Assembly (NCBI GenBank): GCA_030631875.1 | Contig: DAOVKH010000080.1 | Location: 1 to 7,611 of the forward strand | Length of the DNA stretch: 7,611 bases | Direction: 5' to 3' | Source of the DNA: Deltaproteobacteria bacterium | GTDB lineage: Bacteria; Desulfobacterota; GWC2-55-46; DRQE01 | Made by a program: the position numbers and the translations under genes | Notes under the pieces: generated by a model | What the model was told of the DNA's origin: nothing | The model's database searches: none | The model's input: only the letters and a program-made list of their open reading frames with translations | Part shown: one piece after another, positions 1 through 5,462 of the stretch | Layout of the letters: the number at the start of each line of letters is the position of its first letter | Numbering within the stretch: the stretch's first letter is position 1

Positions 1-27
1 AGTAGTGCGGCGCGATAAAAGCCCGTC

Positions 28-150
28 TTTACGTCCCTAAATGGACGCCTACTTTGTCAGCCCTTCGGACTCTAATCCTCACGTACCTACCTGTACGCTG
101 CGGTTAAAGTCCTCGGCCTTCCTCGTATGCGCCTCATTTATGAACGTAAA
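28..150. repeat. Long imperfect palindrome, REP/MITE-like element
   Basis: Two arms of about 58-59 nt (28-86 and 93-150) are imperfectly reverse-complementary around a 6-nt centre at 87-92. The outer ends match best: TTTACGT at 28-34 pairs with ACGTAAA at 144-150, and the outermost 16 positions agree at 14. The inner stem CGTAC (82-86) / GTACG (93-97) is perfect. The middle of the arms is weaker, and one or more small gaps are needed. The look is that of a non-coding dispersed element able to fold into a long hairpin. Membership in a named family is inference from general resemblance to intergenic repeats in environmental bacterial genomes. Confidence 0.6.
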
Positions 151-160
151 AGTTAGTGGA

Positions 161-224
161 CGGCAGAAGCCCTCACGTGCGAAGAGCCCTCTGGCTCCTC
201 GAATACGACCAATTCTCATTGCCG
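161..224. repeat. Second imperfect palindrome
   Basis: CGGCA at 161-165 faces TGCCG at 220-224. At the centre, GAGCC (184-188) and GGCTC (193-197) form a perfect 5-bp stem around CTCT. The sequence between these matches only in part. It lies 10 nt after the 28-150 palindrome, so the two may be parts of one larger element. No T-run follows on either strand, so an intrinsic terminator is unlikely. Confidence 0.45.
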
Positions 225-244
225 CTTTAGTTGGGTATAAACTT

Positions 245-279
245 CCTCTCCCCTTGGGGAGAGGATTGAGGTGAGGGGG
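245..279. repeat. GC-rich hairpin repeat (CCTCTCCCC/GGGGAGAGG type)
   Basis: Arms CCTCTCCCC (245-253) and GGGGAGAGG (256-264) are perfect reverse complements with TT between them, followed by ATTGAGGTGAGGGGG. This closely resembles a very common intergenic repeat of environmental bacteria that is often mistranslated as peptides containing 'PHLNPLP'. The minus-strand reading here gives exactly that peptide. The family resemblance is from memory; the palindrome is seen directly. Confidence 0.65.
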
Positions 280-283
280 TTTC

Positions 284-317
284 AAAAACCGTTCGCCCTG
301 AGCCAGTCGAAGGGTTA
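284..317 (+). repeat. Dispersed repeat, copy A (TTCGCCCTGAGCCAGTCGAAGG type)
   Basis: This stretch is the reverse complement of 2694-2727 at 32 of 34 positions (mismatches at 287 and in the CCAG/CAAG core). It belongs to the widespread 'TTCGCCCTGAGC..GTCGAAGGG' class of intergenic repeat, recognised from memory. The 15-nt core CTGAGCCAGTCGAAG (298-312) recurs directly at 352-366. Confidence 0.8.
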
Positions 318-336
318 TACGAATGGCAACCTTGTC

Positions 337-380
337 ATCCTGAATCCTGTGCTGAGCCAGTCGAAGTATCGTTTCAGGAT
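337..380. repeat. Composite repeat: ATCCTGAA..TTCAGGAT ends around a second repeat core
   Basis: Perfect 8-nt inverted ends, ATCCTGAA (337-344) and TTCAGGAT (373-380), enclose the core CTGAGCCAGTCGAAG (352-366), which is identical to 298-312. 'GTCATCCTGA...TCAGGATCTTC' is itself a common intergenic repeat pattern, so this unit looks like one repeat type carrying part of another. Confidence 0.6.
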
Positions 381-437
381 CTTCTTTTGTCTTTTTCTTT
401 GTCGTTCAGGTAATAGGGAAGTATTAGTGCCAACATT

Positions 438-470
438 AAAACCCCCGCACCTAAAGGTACGGGGGATTTT
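438..470 (-). terminator. Intrinsic terminator after the beta-helix operon
   Basis: CCCCCG (442-447) pairs with CGGGGG (460-465). After one C·A mismatch (448/459), ACC/GGT extends the stem, leaving a small A-rich loop. Read on the minus strand, the GC-rich stem runs straight into TTTTAATGTT, as expected for a Rho-independent terminator about 35 nt past the stop at 501. The plus strand also has ATTTT after the stem, so it could work both ways, although no plus-strand gene ends nearby. Confidence 0.75.
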
Positions 471-500
471 ACTTGGTGCAGGGCTTTCTTCTTTACAGCC

Positions 501-1460
501 TTAATCGTTATTACCGAGGTCCGTGCCTCCATAGTAAGGCGTAGTTACCGCGCTCGCTATGTTGTCGCGGTAGTTGCCATAGTAAATCTGATAACCCTTT
601 TCGATAGAGCCACCATTTACGTTCGTTACGCGGTTATTTATAATATCAGCAGAGTATGAGAGTGAGTTTATACCATAACCGGATGAAGCTCCAGTGATAT
701 TGCTGACTATGTTGCCTTCGGCTATGACATTAGAGAAGCCGTAAGAGAATATCCCGTAAGCGGTAGTAGATGCAGATGAGATATCGCTTATACGGTTCTG
801 CAAGACTATACTCCTGTCAGATTCATCTACGAATATGCCTCCTGCTACAGAAGTCCCACTTTTTATTCCTCTAATGTCATTATTTATTATACGTGCGTTT
901 ACGGAATCCGATATATATATACCGTAGATGGGGTTACCACTATCCATATCCATATCCAGTATGCGGTTATTTCGAACGATAGCACCGTCGGTGTACTTAA
1001 GACGGATACCATATTGAAGATTTCCGTTCCCGTGGATAGTCAGGTCTTCTATTAGTGTCCCTGTAGTAACCTCAGAGTATATGTATACGCCGACTCCAAA
1101 TCCTTTTATAGTTCCGTTCTTTATTGTGGCATAGTTTGATGTACCTCCAGTTAATATACCATATAAGGTGCTGCTGTCACCGGTAATGACATGGTCGTTG
1201 AGGTCGAGGACGACGTTATCTGCAACGATCACTATGGCGGAAGTGGAACCCGTGTGGCTCACATCCTCCATTAGGCAGTATATGCCCGGTCCAAGAATTG
1301 AGAATGGCATATCTGCTTGGCGTATCTCGCCGTCGCCGCTACCGACCGTGCCTCTGCCGTCGCACATCGTCGTCTGTGCCATAGTTGTCGTTGGCATAAT
1401 AAAGTAGGCCAAGGCAAGGACGGCAGAGAGTACTAAATATTTAAATCTATATATATCCAT
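501..1460 (-). CDS. Secreted right-handed parallel beta-helix protein (distal paralogue)
   Basis: This 319-residue exported protein is of unknown function. Residues 1-28 look like a signal peptide: an N-terminal K/R region, a hydrophobic core, and likely cleavage after TMA28 before Q29. A cap segment has GIYCL (59-63) and DNVVLDLNDHVITG (81-94). Short repeats of the NN-x-I kind follow, at about 161-167, 191-196, 218-224, 245-254 and 273-280, typical of parallel beta-helix (PbH1) coils. The C-terminus (297-319) starts YRDNIAS and ends GGTDLGNND. Cys33 and Cys62 could form a disulfide. AGGAG (1467-1471) sits 6 nt before the ATG, supporting this start. It is 63 nt downstream of its paralogue on the same strand and is followed by a terminator. 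The fold is shared with pectate lyases, epimerases and NosD-like proteins, but no catalytic motif of these is evident, so no enzyme activity is assigned. Confidence 0.88.
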   Translation of the reverse strand: MDIYRFKYLVLSAVLALAYFIMPTTTMAQTTMCDGRGTVGSGDGEIRQADMPFSILGPGIYCLMEDVSHTGSTSAIVIVADNVVLDLNDHVITGDSSTLYGILTGGTSNYATIKNGTIKGFGVGVYIYSEVTTGTLIEDLTIHGNGNLQYGIRLKYTDGAIVRNNRILDMDMDSGNPIYGIYISDSVNARIINNDIRGIKSGTSVAGGIFVDESDRSIVLQNRISDISSASTTAYGIFSYGFSNVIAEGNIVSNITGASSGYGINSLSYSADIINNRVTNVNGGSIEKGYQIYYGNYRDNIASAVTTPYYGGTDLGNND

Positions 1461-1485
1461 AATTAGCTCCTATGCGTTTTTTTAG

Positions 1486-1513
1486 GGGGTTATAAAAGAG
1501 AATACGTAACCCC
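1486..1513 (-). other. Hairpin in the spacer between the two beta-helix genes
   Basis: GGGGTTA (1486-1492) and TAACCCC (1507-1513) form a perfect 7-bp stem with a 14-nt loop. On the minus strand the stem is followed by an A-run, not a T-run, so it is not an intrinsic terminator. It lies 15 nt upstream of the ribosome binding site of the downstream gene and could affect mRNA stability or relative expression of the pair. Function is inference. Confidence 0.4.
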
Positions 1514-1523
1514 ATCCTTGCCT

Positions 1524-2435
1524 TTAGTCGTTATTCCCGAGGTCAGTACCGCCAGAGTAAGCTGTCGTACAGTTGCTCGCGATGTTATCGCGGTAGCGGT
1601 TGGTCGTGGAGTTAAAAACGTAGCACGTGGCGGCACCGCTTACACGGTTATCTATAAAGTCACTATTTGTGTCGACACTGATTATGCCGGCTCTTCCACC
1701 TGACCCTGTAACCCCTCTTACAAAGTTATGCTCGACGAGTGAGTAGTCTGTATTAGCTCCAAGAGTCAGAGTATAGACATTACCGGTATCGGCCGAGGTG
1801 TCTGTGATTCGATTATCTTTTATCTTTAAGTTCTCTGAATTGCTGGTATTTATGGCGTACGAATTTTTAGTGCCCTGTGCGGCGGTGCCTGATATGTCGT
1901 TATTTAGTATGCTTCCCCCATCGGCGTGTGTGAGCACGATTCCTTGTACGGTAGAGGTGCCGGAGTTAGTCGTGCCAATGACCCTGCTGTTACGCACGAT
2001 TGAGCCTTCTCCACTGAGACTGATACTAGTTATTTTGTTATCTATAAGGTTCATCTCTTCGATAAGGTTACCTGAAGTGGGCGTACCTGAATCAGTCATC
2101 AGAGCTATGCCAGCTACGAAGCCTGTTATGGTTCCGTTCCTTATGGTGATATTGCTCTTCTGATAGGCAGTAATACCGTTACTTGCGGTACCGCTACCTG
2201 ATATCGTATGCGCGTTCAGGTCGAGTACAACGTCGTCTGTTGAGATAATTATGCCGTTGCCCGACGAGACTGTGATATCCGCGGTCAGGCAGTATAGACC
2301 TGAGTTTGAGATGGTACCTGCGGTGGATATGGCCGTACAGCCCGAAGCTGTTGTCGTCTCAGCCTGAACTATGCTCGGTATTGATAAAAATCCTATTGCT
2401 ATTGTTAAAATAATAATTCCTATGGCTCTCTTCAT
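1524..2435 (-). CDS. Secreted right-handed parallel beta-helix protein (proximal paralogue)
   Basis: This 303-residue exported protein is a paralogue of the gene at 501-1460. Residues 1-25 form a clear signal peptide (MKRA, then a hydrophobic stretch, with cleavage after VQA25 before E26). The cap has GLYCL (46-50) and DDVVLDLNAHTISG (67-80), the same pattern as its neighbour. Beta-helix-like coils follow, with repeat turns such as SIVRNSRV (145-152), SILNNDI (175-181), LKIKDNRI (203-210) and DFIDNRV (259-265). The tail at 281-303 begins YRDNIAS and ends GGTDLGNND, matching the neighbour at 19 of 23 residues. Cys33/Cys49 may pair near the N-terminus. Cys271 and Cys289 have no counterpart in the paralogue and could form a second disulfide. 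AGGAG (2443-2447) lies 7 nt before the ATG. It is probably the first gene of a two-gene transcript from the promoter at 2509-2537. Function is unknown; polysaccharide binding or modification is one possibility for the fold. Confidence 0.88.
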   Translation of the reverse strand: MKRAIGIIILTIAIGFLSIPSIVQAETTTASGCTAISTAGTISNSGLYCLTADITVSSGNGIIISTDDVVLDLNAHTISGSGTASNGITAYQKSNITIRNGTITGFVAGIALMTDSGTPTSGNLIEEMNLIDNKITSISLSGEGSIVRNSRVIGTTNSGTSTVQGIVLTHADGGSILNNDISGTAAQGTKNSYAINTSNSENLKIKDNRITDTSADTGNVYTLTLGANTDYSLVEHNFVRGVTGSGGRAGIISVDTNSDFIDNRVSGAATCYVFNSTTNRYRDNIASNCTTAYSGGTDLGNND

Positions 2436-2508
2436 CTTGATGCTCCTCTCATTGAAGGGTTTAGGGTTTTGTTCGTAATTGGGAATAATCCCATAGTCAA
2501 TAGTGGAG

Positions 2509-2537
2509 AATGTATTACTTTAAGTCGTAGTTGTCAA
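2509..2537 (-). promoter_or_regulatory. Candidate sigma-70 promoter for the beta-helix operon
   Basis: Read on the minus strand, a perfect -35 TTGACA (2537-2532) is followed after exactly 17 nt by TACATT (2514-2509), a 4-of-6 match to TATAAT. Transcription would start near 2502 and give a leader of roughly 65 nt before the ATG at 2435. Confidence 0.5.
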
Positions 2538-2645
2538 TCGCTATCTTATAAGTATGCGTACTTGCTTTAGAGTTTTCTGCGGTATGAGAGAAACTATAGG
2601 TGTTTAGGCACTCTTTAATATTTGTGTGTCTATTGAAATGCTTTG

Positions 2646-2665
2646 TAGGGTGGGCTCTGCCACCT
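2646..2665. repeat. Degenerate GTAGGGTGGGCTCTGCC-type repeat
   Basis: GGTGG (2649-2653) and CCACC (2660-2664) form a short inverted repeat around GCTCTG. The sequence resembles a common environmental intergenic repeat (GTAGGGTGGGC..TGCCCACC), here apparently one C short in the right arm. Family recognition is from memory. Confidence 0.45.
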
Positions 2666-2693
2666 AAGTTTCTTTTAAGAACGACCCTTCGAT

Positions 2694-2727
2694 TAACCCT
2701 TCGACTTGCTCAGGGCGAACGGTCTTT
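2694..2727 (-). repeat. Dispersed repeat, copy B (inverted relative to copy A)
   Basis: It is the reverse complement of 284-317 at 32 of 34 positions. Immediately before it, ACCCTTCGA (2684-2692) is repeated at 2696-2704, suggesting a partial tandem duplication of the repeat end. It ends 15 nt upstream of the -35 box of the plus-strand promoter. Confidence 0.8.
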
Positions 2728-2742
2728 TCACTGCGCCTCTTC

Positions 2743-2771
2743 TTGACCAAGCTCACATATCCTGTTAAAAT
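2743..2771 (+). promoter_or_regulatory. Candidate sigma-70 promoter for the plus-strand gene run
   Basis: TTGACC (2743-2748, 5 of 6 consensus) and TAAAAT (2766-2771, 5 of 6) are separated by 17 nt. A start near 2778 would give a leader of about 57 nt to the GTG at 2835. It is the best promoter match upstream of this gene and could drive the nucleotidyltransferase, the hydrolase and coaBC together. Confidence 0.6.
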
Positions 2772-2822
2772 AATACGTCTTCAAGATACCCCATCATCTA
2801 TAAAGAACTTATTATCCTAACC

Positions 2823-2837
2823 AAGGAGAACCCAGTG
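2823..2837 (+). promoter_or_regulatory. Ribosome binding site fixing a GTG start
   Basis: AAGGAG (2823-2828) lies 6 nt before GTG (2835-2837). The protein from this GTG begins directly with the family's N-terminal beta strand and GGxGTRLRPLT loop, so the GTG is the true start rather than a later ATG. Confidence 0.8.
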
Positions 2838-5432
2838 AAGTCTATAATTATGGCCGGAGGGTTTGGTACGAGGCTTCGTCCGCTTACCAACAGCTTGCCA
2901 AAGCCCATGGTTCCCATGGCAGGCAGGCCGATGATGGAGCATATCGTCGAGCTATTAAAATCCCACAATATCAAAGATTTAACATCACTTCTTTATTTTC
3001 AACCCGAAGATATAGTTGACCACTTCGGAGATGGTTCTTCTATGGACGTTAAGATGGATTACGTCTCGGCTACGGTAGACCTCGGTACGGCCGGCAGTGT
3101 GGCCGGAGCCATGCGTCCGCAAAAGGGCGTTAAGGCAACCAACTGGGGTTCGACCTTAGTTATTAGTGCCGACGTTTTGACCGATATAGACCTGACGGCC
3201 GCCATGGCCTTCCATAAGAAGCGACGCTCTATGGCGACACTCATTCTTACGCGTGTGGAAAACCCGCTCGCATACGGCATTGTCATAACCGATAAGAACG
3301 GTAAGATTGTCCGCTTCTTAGAAAAACCCTCATGGGGCGAGGTCTTCAGCGATACCGTCAATACCGGTATTTATATACTCGAAAAGAAGGCTCTGGACTT
3401 AGTCCCCGAAGGCGTTGAGTTCGACTTTAGTAAAGATCTATTCCCCATGCTCCTTAAGAATAAGATGCCCTTGTACGGCTACATTGCCGATGGGTATTGG
3501 AAGGATGTCGGAAGCCTTAGCGAGTACCGCCAAGCCAATATGGATATCCTGAACCAGCGCGTGCACGTAAATATTTCGGGCGAGCACATAATCGATGACT
3601 CCACTATAGAGGGGTCTAATATAGATGATGACTCTGGTGTCTGGATGGGCGAGGGCAGTCAAGTGGACTTTACGGCCAAGCTTACAGGCACGGTCATAGT
3701 CGGCAATAATTGCCGAATCGAGCCCGGTGCCGTTATAGCCAATTGCGTATTATCCGATGGTACGGTCGTCAAGGAGGGCGCGGAGCTTCGTGATTCGGTT
3801 CTATGGGAGGGCGTATCGGTTGGTGCCAGGGCACGGCTTCAGGAAAATATTGTAGGCAATAACACCACCATAGGCGCGGACGCTTACTTGGGCGAGGGCG
3901 TTGTCGTTAGCGATTACTGTAAGATTGGCATAGGCAGTACGGTTAAGGCCAACGTAAAGGTATGGCCTCATAAAGAGGTCGAAGAAGGTGCGACACTCGC
4001 TTCAAGCCTCATATGGGGGCAGAAGTGGGCGCGAAGTATATTCTCTACCTACGGCGTAACAGGGCTTGCCAATATAGAGCTTAGCCCTGAGTTTGCGGCA
4101 AAGCTCGGCGCGGCATACGGTGCGTCTTTGGATAAGGGCTCTATCGTCTCGACGAGTAGAGACCCGCATAAGACATCACGCATGATAAATCGTGCCATTA
4201 TGACGGGCATACTCTCGACGGGTGTTAATGTCCATGACTATGGCGTTACACCCATGCCGGTCGTCAGGTACCTGGCCAGAGGCGGCAACGACTACGGCGG
4301 CGTTCATACGAGGCGTTCCCCATTCGACGCTCAGCTCCTTGATCTTAAGTTTTTCGATAAGACGGGCTTGGATCTCCATCCGGGTGCCGAGAAGTCCGTA
4401 GAGAGGTTGTTCTTTCGTGAAGACTTTAGGCGCGTGCCGATGGAGGATACCGGCGAGATGGTCTTCCCCATACACGGCATTGAGACCTACCGGAACGCCT
4501 TTCTCTCGGCCATAGATGTTGAGGCTATAAAGGGAGCAGACTTTAAGGTTGTGATAGATTACTCTTACGGTAGTTCGTCGAGGATATTGCCTCCTATACT
4601 GGGTAAGCTTAATTGTGAGGTGATAGCCCTGAACGCAAACCTCGACGGCACGAAGACGACGAAGACGGCTGAAGACTTTGCCCACGGCCTTGACCAATTA
4701 TCGACTATCGTAAGATCCTTGAAGGCCGACATAGGTTTTATGTTAGACTCAGGGGGCGAGAAGGTCTTTATCGTAGACGACACAGGGGAGATTATAGACG
4801 GCGAGACGGCCTTGAGCTTAATAACGCTACTCGTACTTAAGAGTGCAAAGCGCGCGGGGCTAAGGGGCGGCTCCGTAGCCGTACCCGTTACGGCCTCGCG
4901 CGGAGTCGAAGAGATGGCCAAGACTTACGGCTTTAAGGCCGTAAGGACGAAGACTACGGCGCACGGCCTTATGGAGGCCGCTACTGCCAAGGACGTATTC
5001 TTTGTAGCCGAAGAGACCGGAGGCTTCATATTCCCTAACTTTCAACCCGTCTTTGACGGTATGTTCGTTGTGGCGAAGGTCTTGGAGATGGTCGCAGGCG
5101 AGGGTGTCAGGCTTCATAAACTTATACGTGAAATACCGCCAAGCGTTATGCTCAGAGAGCTCGCTCCGTGCTCGTGGGAATCAAAGGGGATGATCATGCG
5201 CCGCTTGGCCGAGGATTCGAGCGGTAAGCCTACGATACTTATAGACGGCATACGCATAAGCTACGGCCACGACTGGATAATCGCCTATCCGAGCCAGACG
5301 AACTCTTACTTCCATCTGGTGGCTGAGGCCGCGACCGAAGAGAAGGGGCGAGAGCTCATAACCGAGTACTCGGAGAAGATAAAGCTCTGGCAAGGCGAGG
5401 GCGCGAAGACAAATAAGAATTTAAACGCATAG
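2835..5432 (+). CDS. Mannose-1-phosphate guanylyltransferase-type nucleotidyltransferase fused to a phosphomannomutase-like domain
   Basis: 865 residues, three modules. Residues 1-235 are a Rossmann-type sugar-phosphate nucleotidyltransferase: AGGFGTRLRPLT (7-18), K23-P24, D113 in SADVLTD, FLEKP (161-165), NTGIY (176-180) and YWKDVG (221-226) with the likely metal-binding D224. It makes NDP-sugars, most likely GDP-mannose, in the cytoplasm for surface glycans. Residues about 245-390 are hexapeptide-like repeats (e.g. GNNCRIEPGAVI) forming a left-handed beta helix. From about 395 to 865 the layout follows phosphomannomutase/phosphoglucomutase, but its key loops differ: HTRRSPFD (491-498) for TASHNP, DSGGEK (638-643) for DGDGDR, EETGGF (726-731) for GExSGH, and YPSQTNS (818-824) for RPSGTEP. 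Mutase activity is therefore doubtful. The exact sugar and nucleotide cannot be read from sequence; glucose-1-phosphate is an alternative. GTG start with a strong ribosome binding site. Likely first gene of the run with 5463-6104 and coaBC. Confidence 0.9.
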   Translation: MKSIIMAGGFGTRLRPLTNSLPKPMVPMAGRPMMEHIVELLKSHNIKDLTSLLYFQPEDIVDHFGDGSSMDVKMDYVSATVDLGTAGSVAGAMRPQKGVKATNWGSTLVISADVLTDIDLTAAMAFHKKRRSMATLILTRVENPLAYGIVITDKNGKIVRFLEKPSWGEVFSDTVNTGIYILEKKALDLVPEGVEFDFSKDLFPMLLKNKMPLYGYIADGYWKDVGSLSEYRQANMDILNQRVHVNISGEHIIDDSTIEGSNIDDDSGVWMGEGSQVDFTAKLTGTVIVGNNCRIEPGAVIANCVLSDGTVVKEGAELRDSVLWEGVSVGARARLQENIVGNNTTIGADAYLGEGVVVSDYCKIGIGSTVKANVKVWPHKEVEEGATLASSLIWGQKWARSIFSTYGVTGLANIELSPEFAAKLGAAYGASLDKGSIVSTSRDPHKTSRMINRAIMTGILSTGVNVHDYGVTPMPVVRYLARGGNDYGGVHTRRSPFDAQLLDLKFFDKTGLDLHPGAEKSVERLFFREDFRRVPMEDTGEMVFPIHGIETYRNAFLSAIDVEAIKGADFKVVIDYSYGSSSRILPPILGKLNCEVIALNANLDGTKTTKTAEDFAHGLDQLSTIVRSLKADIGFMLDSGGEKVFIVDDTGEIIDGETALSLITLLVLKSAKRAGLRGGSVAVPVTASRGVEEMAKTYGFKAVRTKTTAHGLMEAATAKDVFFVAEETGGFIFPNFQPVFDGMFVVAKVLEMVAGEGVRLHKLIREIPPSVMLRELAPCSWESKGMIMRRLAEDSSGKPTILIDGIRISYGHDWIIAYPSQTNSYFHLVAEAATEEKGRELITEYSEKIKLWQGEGAKTNKNLNA

Positions 5433-5462
5433 AAAAAACACTTAGAAGAGGAATTAAATTAG

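Larger units (their letters stand above)
1..500. other. Gene-free, palindrome-rich intergenic region
   Basis: I see no convincing gene here. The short open frames crossing it are translations of repeat sequence. It contains, left to right, two imperfect palindromes, a GC-rich hairpin, two dispersed-repeat copies, a pyrimidine-rich stretch at about 381-420 with nothing recognisable, and a terminator for the minus-strand gene that ends at 501. Positions 1-27 show nothing I can name. Confidence 0.7.
2436..2834. other. Divergent intergenic region with two promoters and dispersed repeats
   Basis: This 399-nt spacer separates the minus-strand beta-helix unit from the plus-strand nucleotidyltransferase gene. 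It holds a candidate minus promoter (2509-2537), a candidate plus promoter (2743-2771) and two REP-like repeats (2646-2665 and 2694-2727). Small palindromes include TGGGA-ATAA-TCCCA (about 2480-2493) and AAGTA-TGCG-TACTT (2550-2563). The first of these would lie in the 5' leader of the beta-helix mRNA. No gene is seen. Confidence 0.65.

Noticed and set aside
41..285. Overlapping small open frames on both strands near the left end, and the one at 271-504
   Set aside because: They run through palindromic and dispersed repeats. The minus-strand peptide is the familiar mistranslation of the CCTCTCCCC repeat, and none has a ribosome binding site or a coherent protein pattern.
284..380. CRISPR array
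   Set aside because: The shared 15-nt core occurs only twice here, with no regular repeat-spacer pattern and no cas gene.
1798..2163. 121-residue plus-strand open frame opposite the proximal beta-helix gene
   Set aside because: The minus strand has a signal peptide, a ribosome binding site and repeat structure; the plus-strand product is a shadow of the repetitive coding sequence.
501..2435. Calling the beta-helix genes pectate lyases, epimerases or phage tail-spikes
   Set aside because: The fold is shared but I see no catalytic signature of those enzymes, and no phage genes are nearby, so only the fold is claimed.
4176..4697. 173-residue open frame antisense to the fusion gene
   Set aside because: It lies wholly within a well-supported coding region whose reading frame is conserved in motifs. 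The antisense product shows no domain, and such shadows are common at this codon use.
2835..5432. Frameshift or assembly error joining two separate genes
   Set aside because: A single frame runs without interruption through nucleotidyltransferase, hexapeptide repeats and mutase-like domain, and this architecture is known in other bacteria, so a genuine fusion is more likely.
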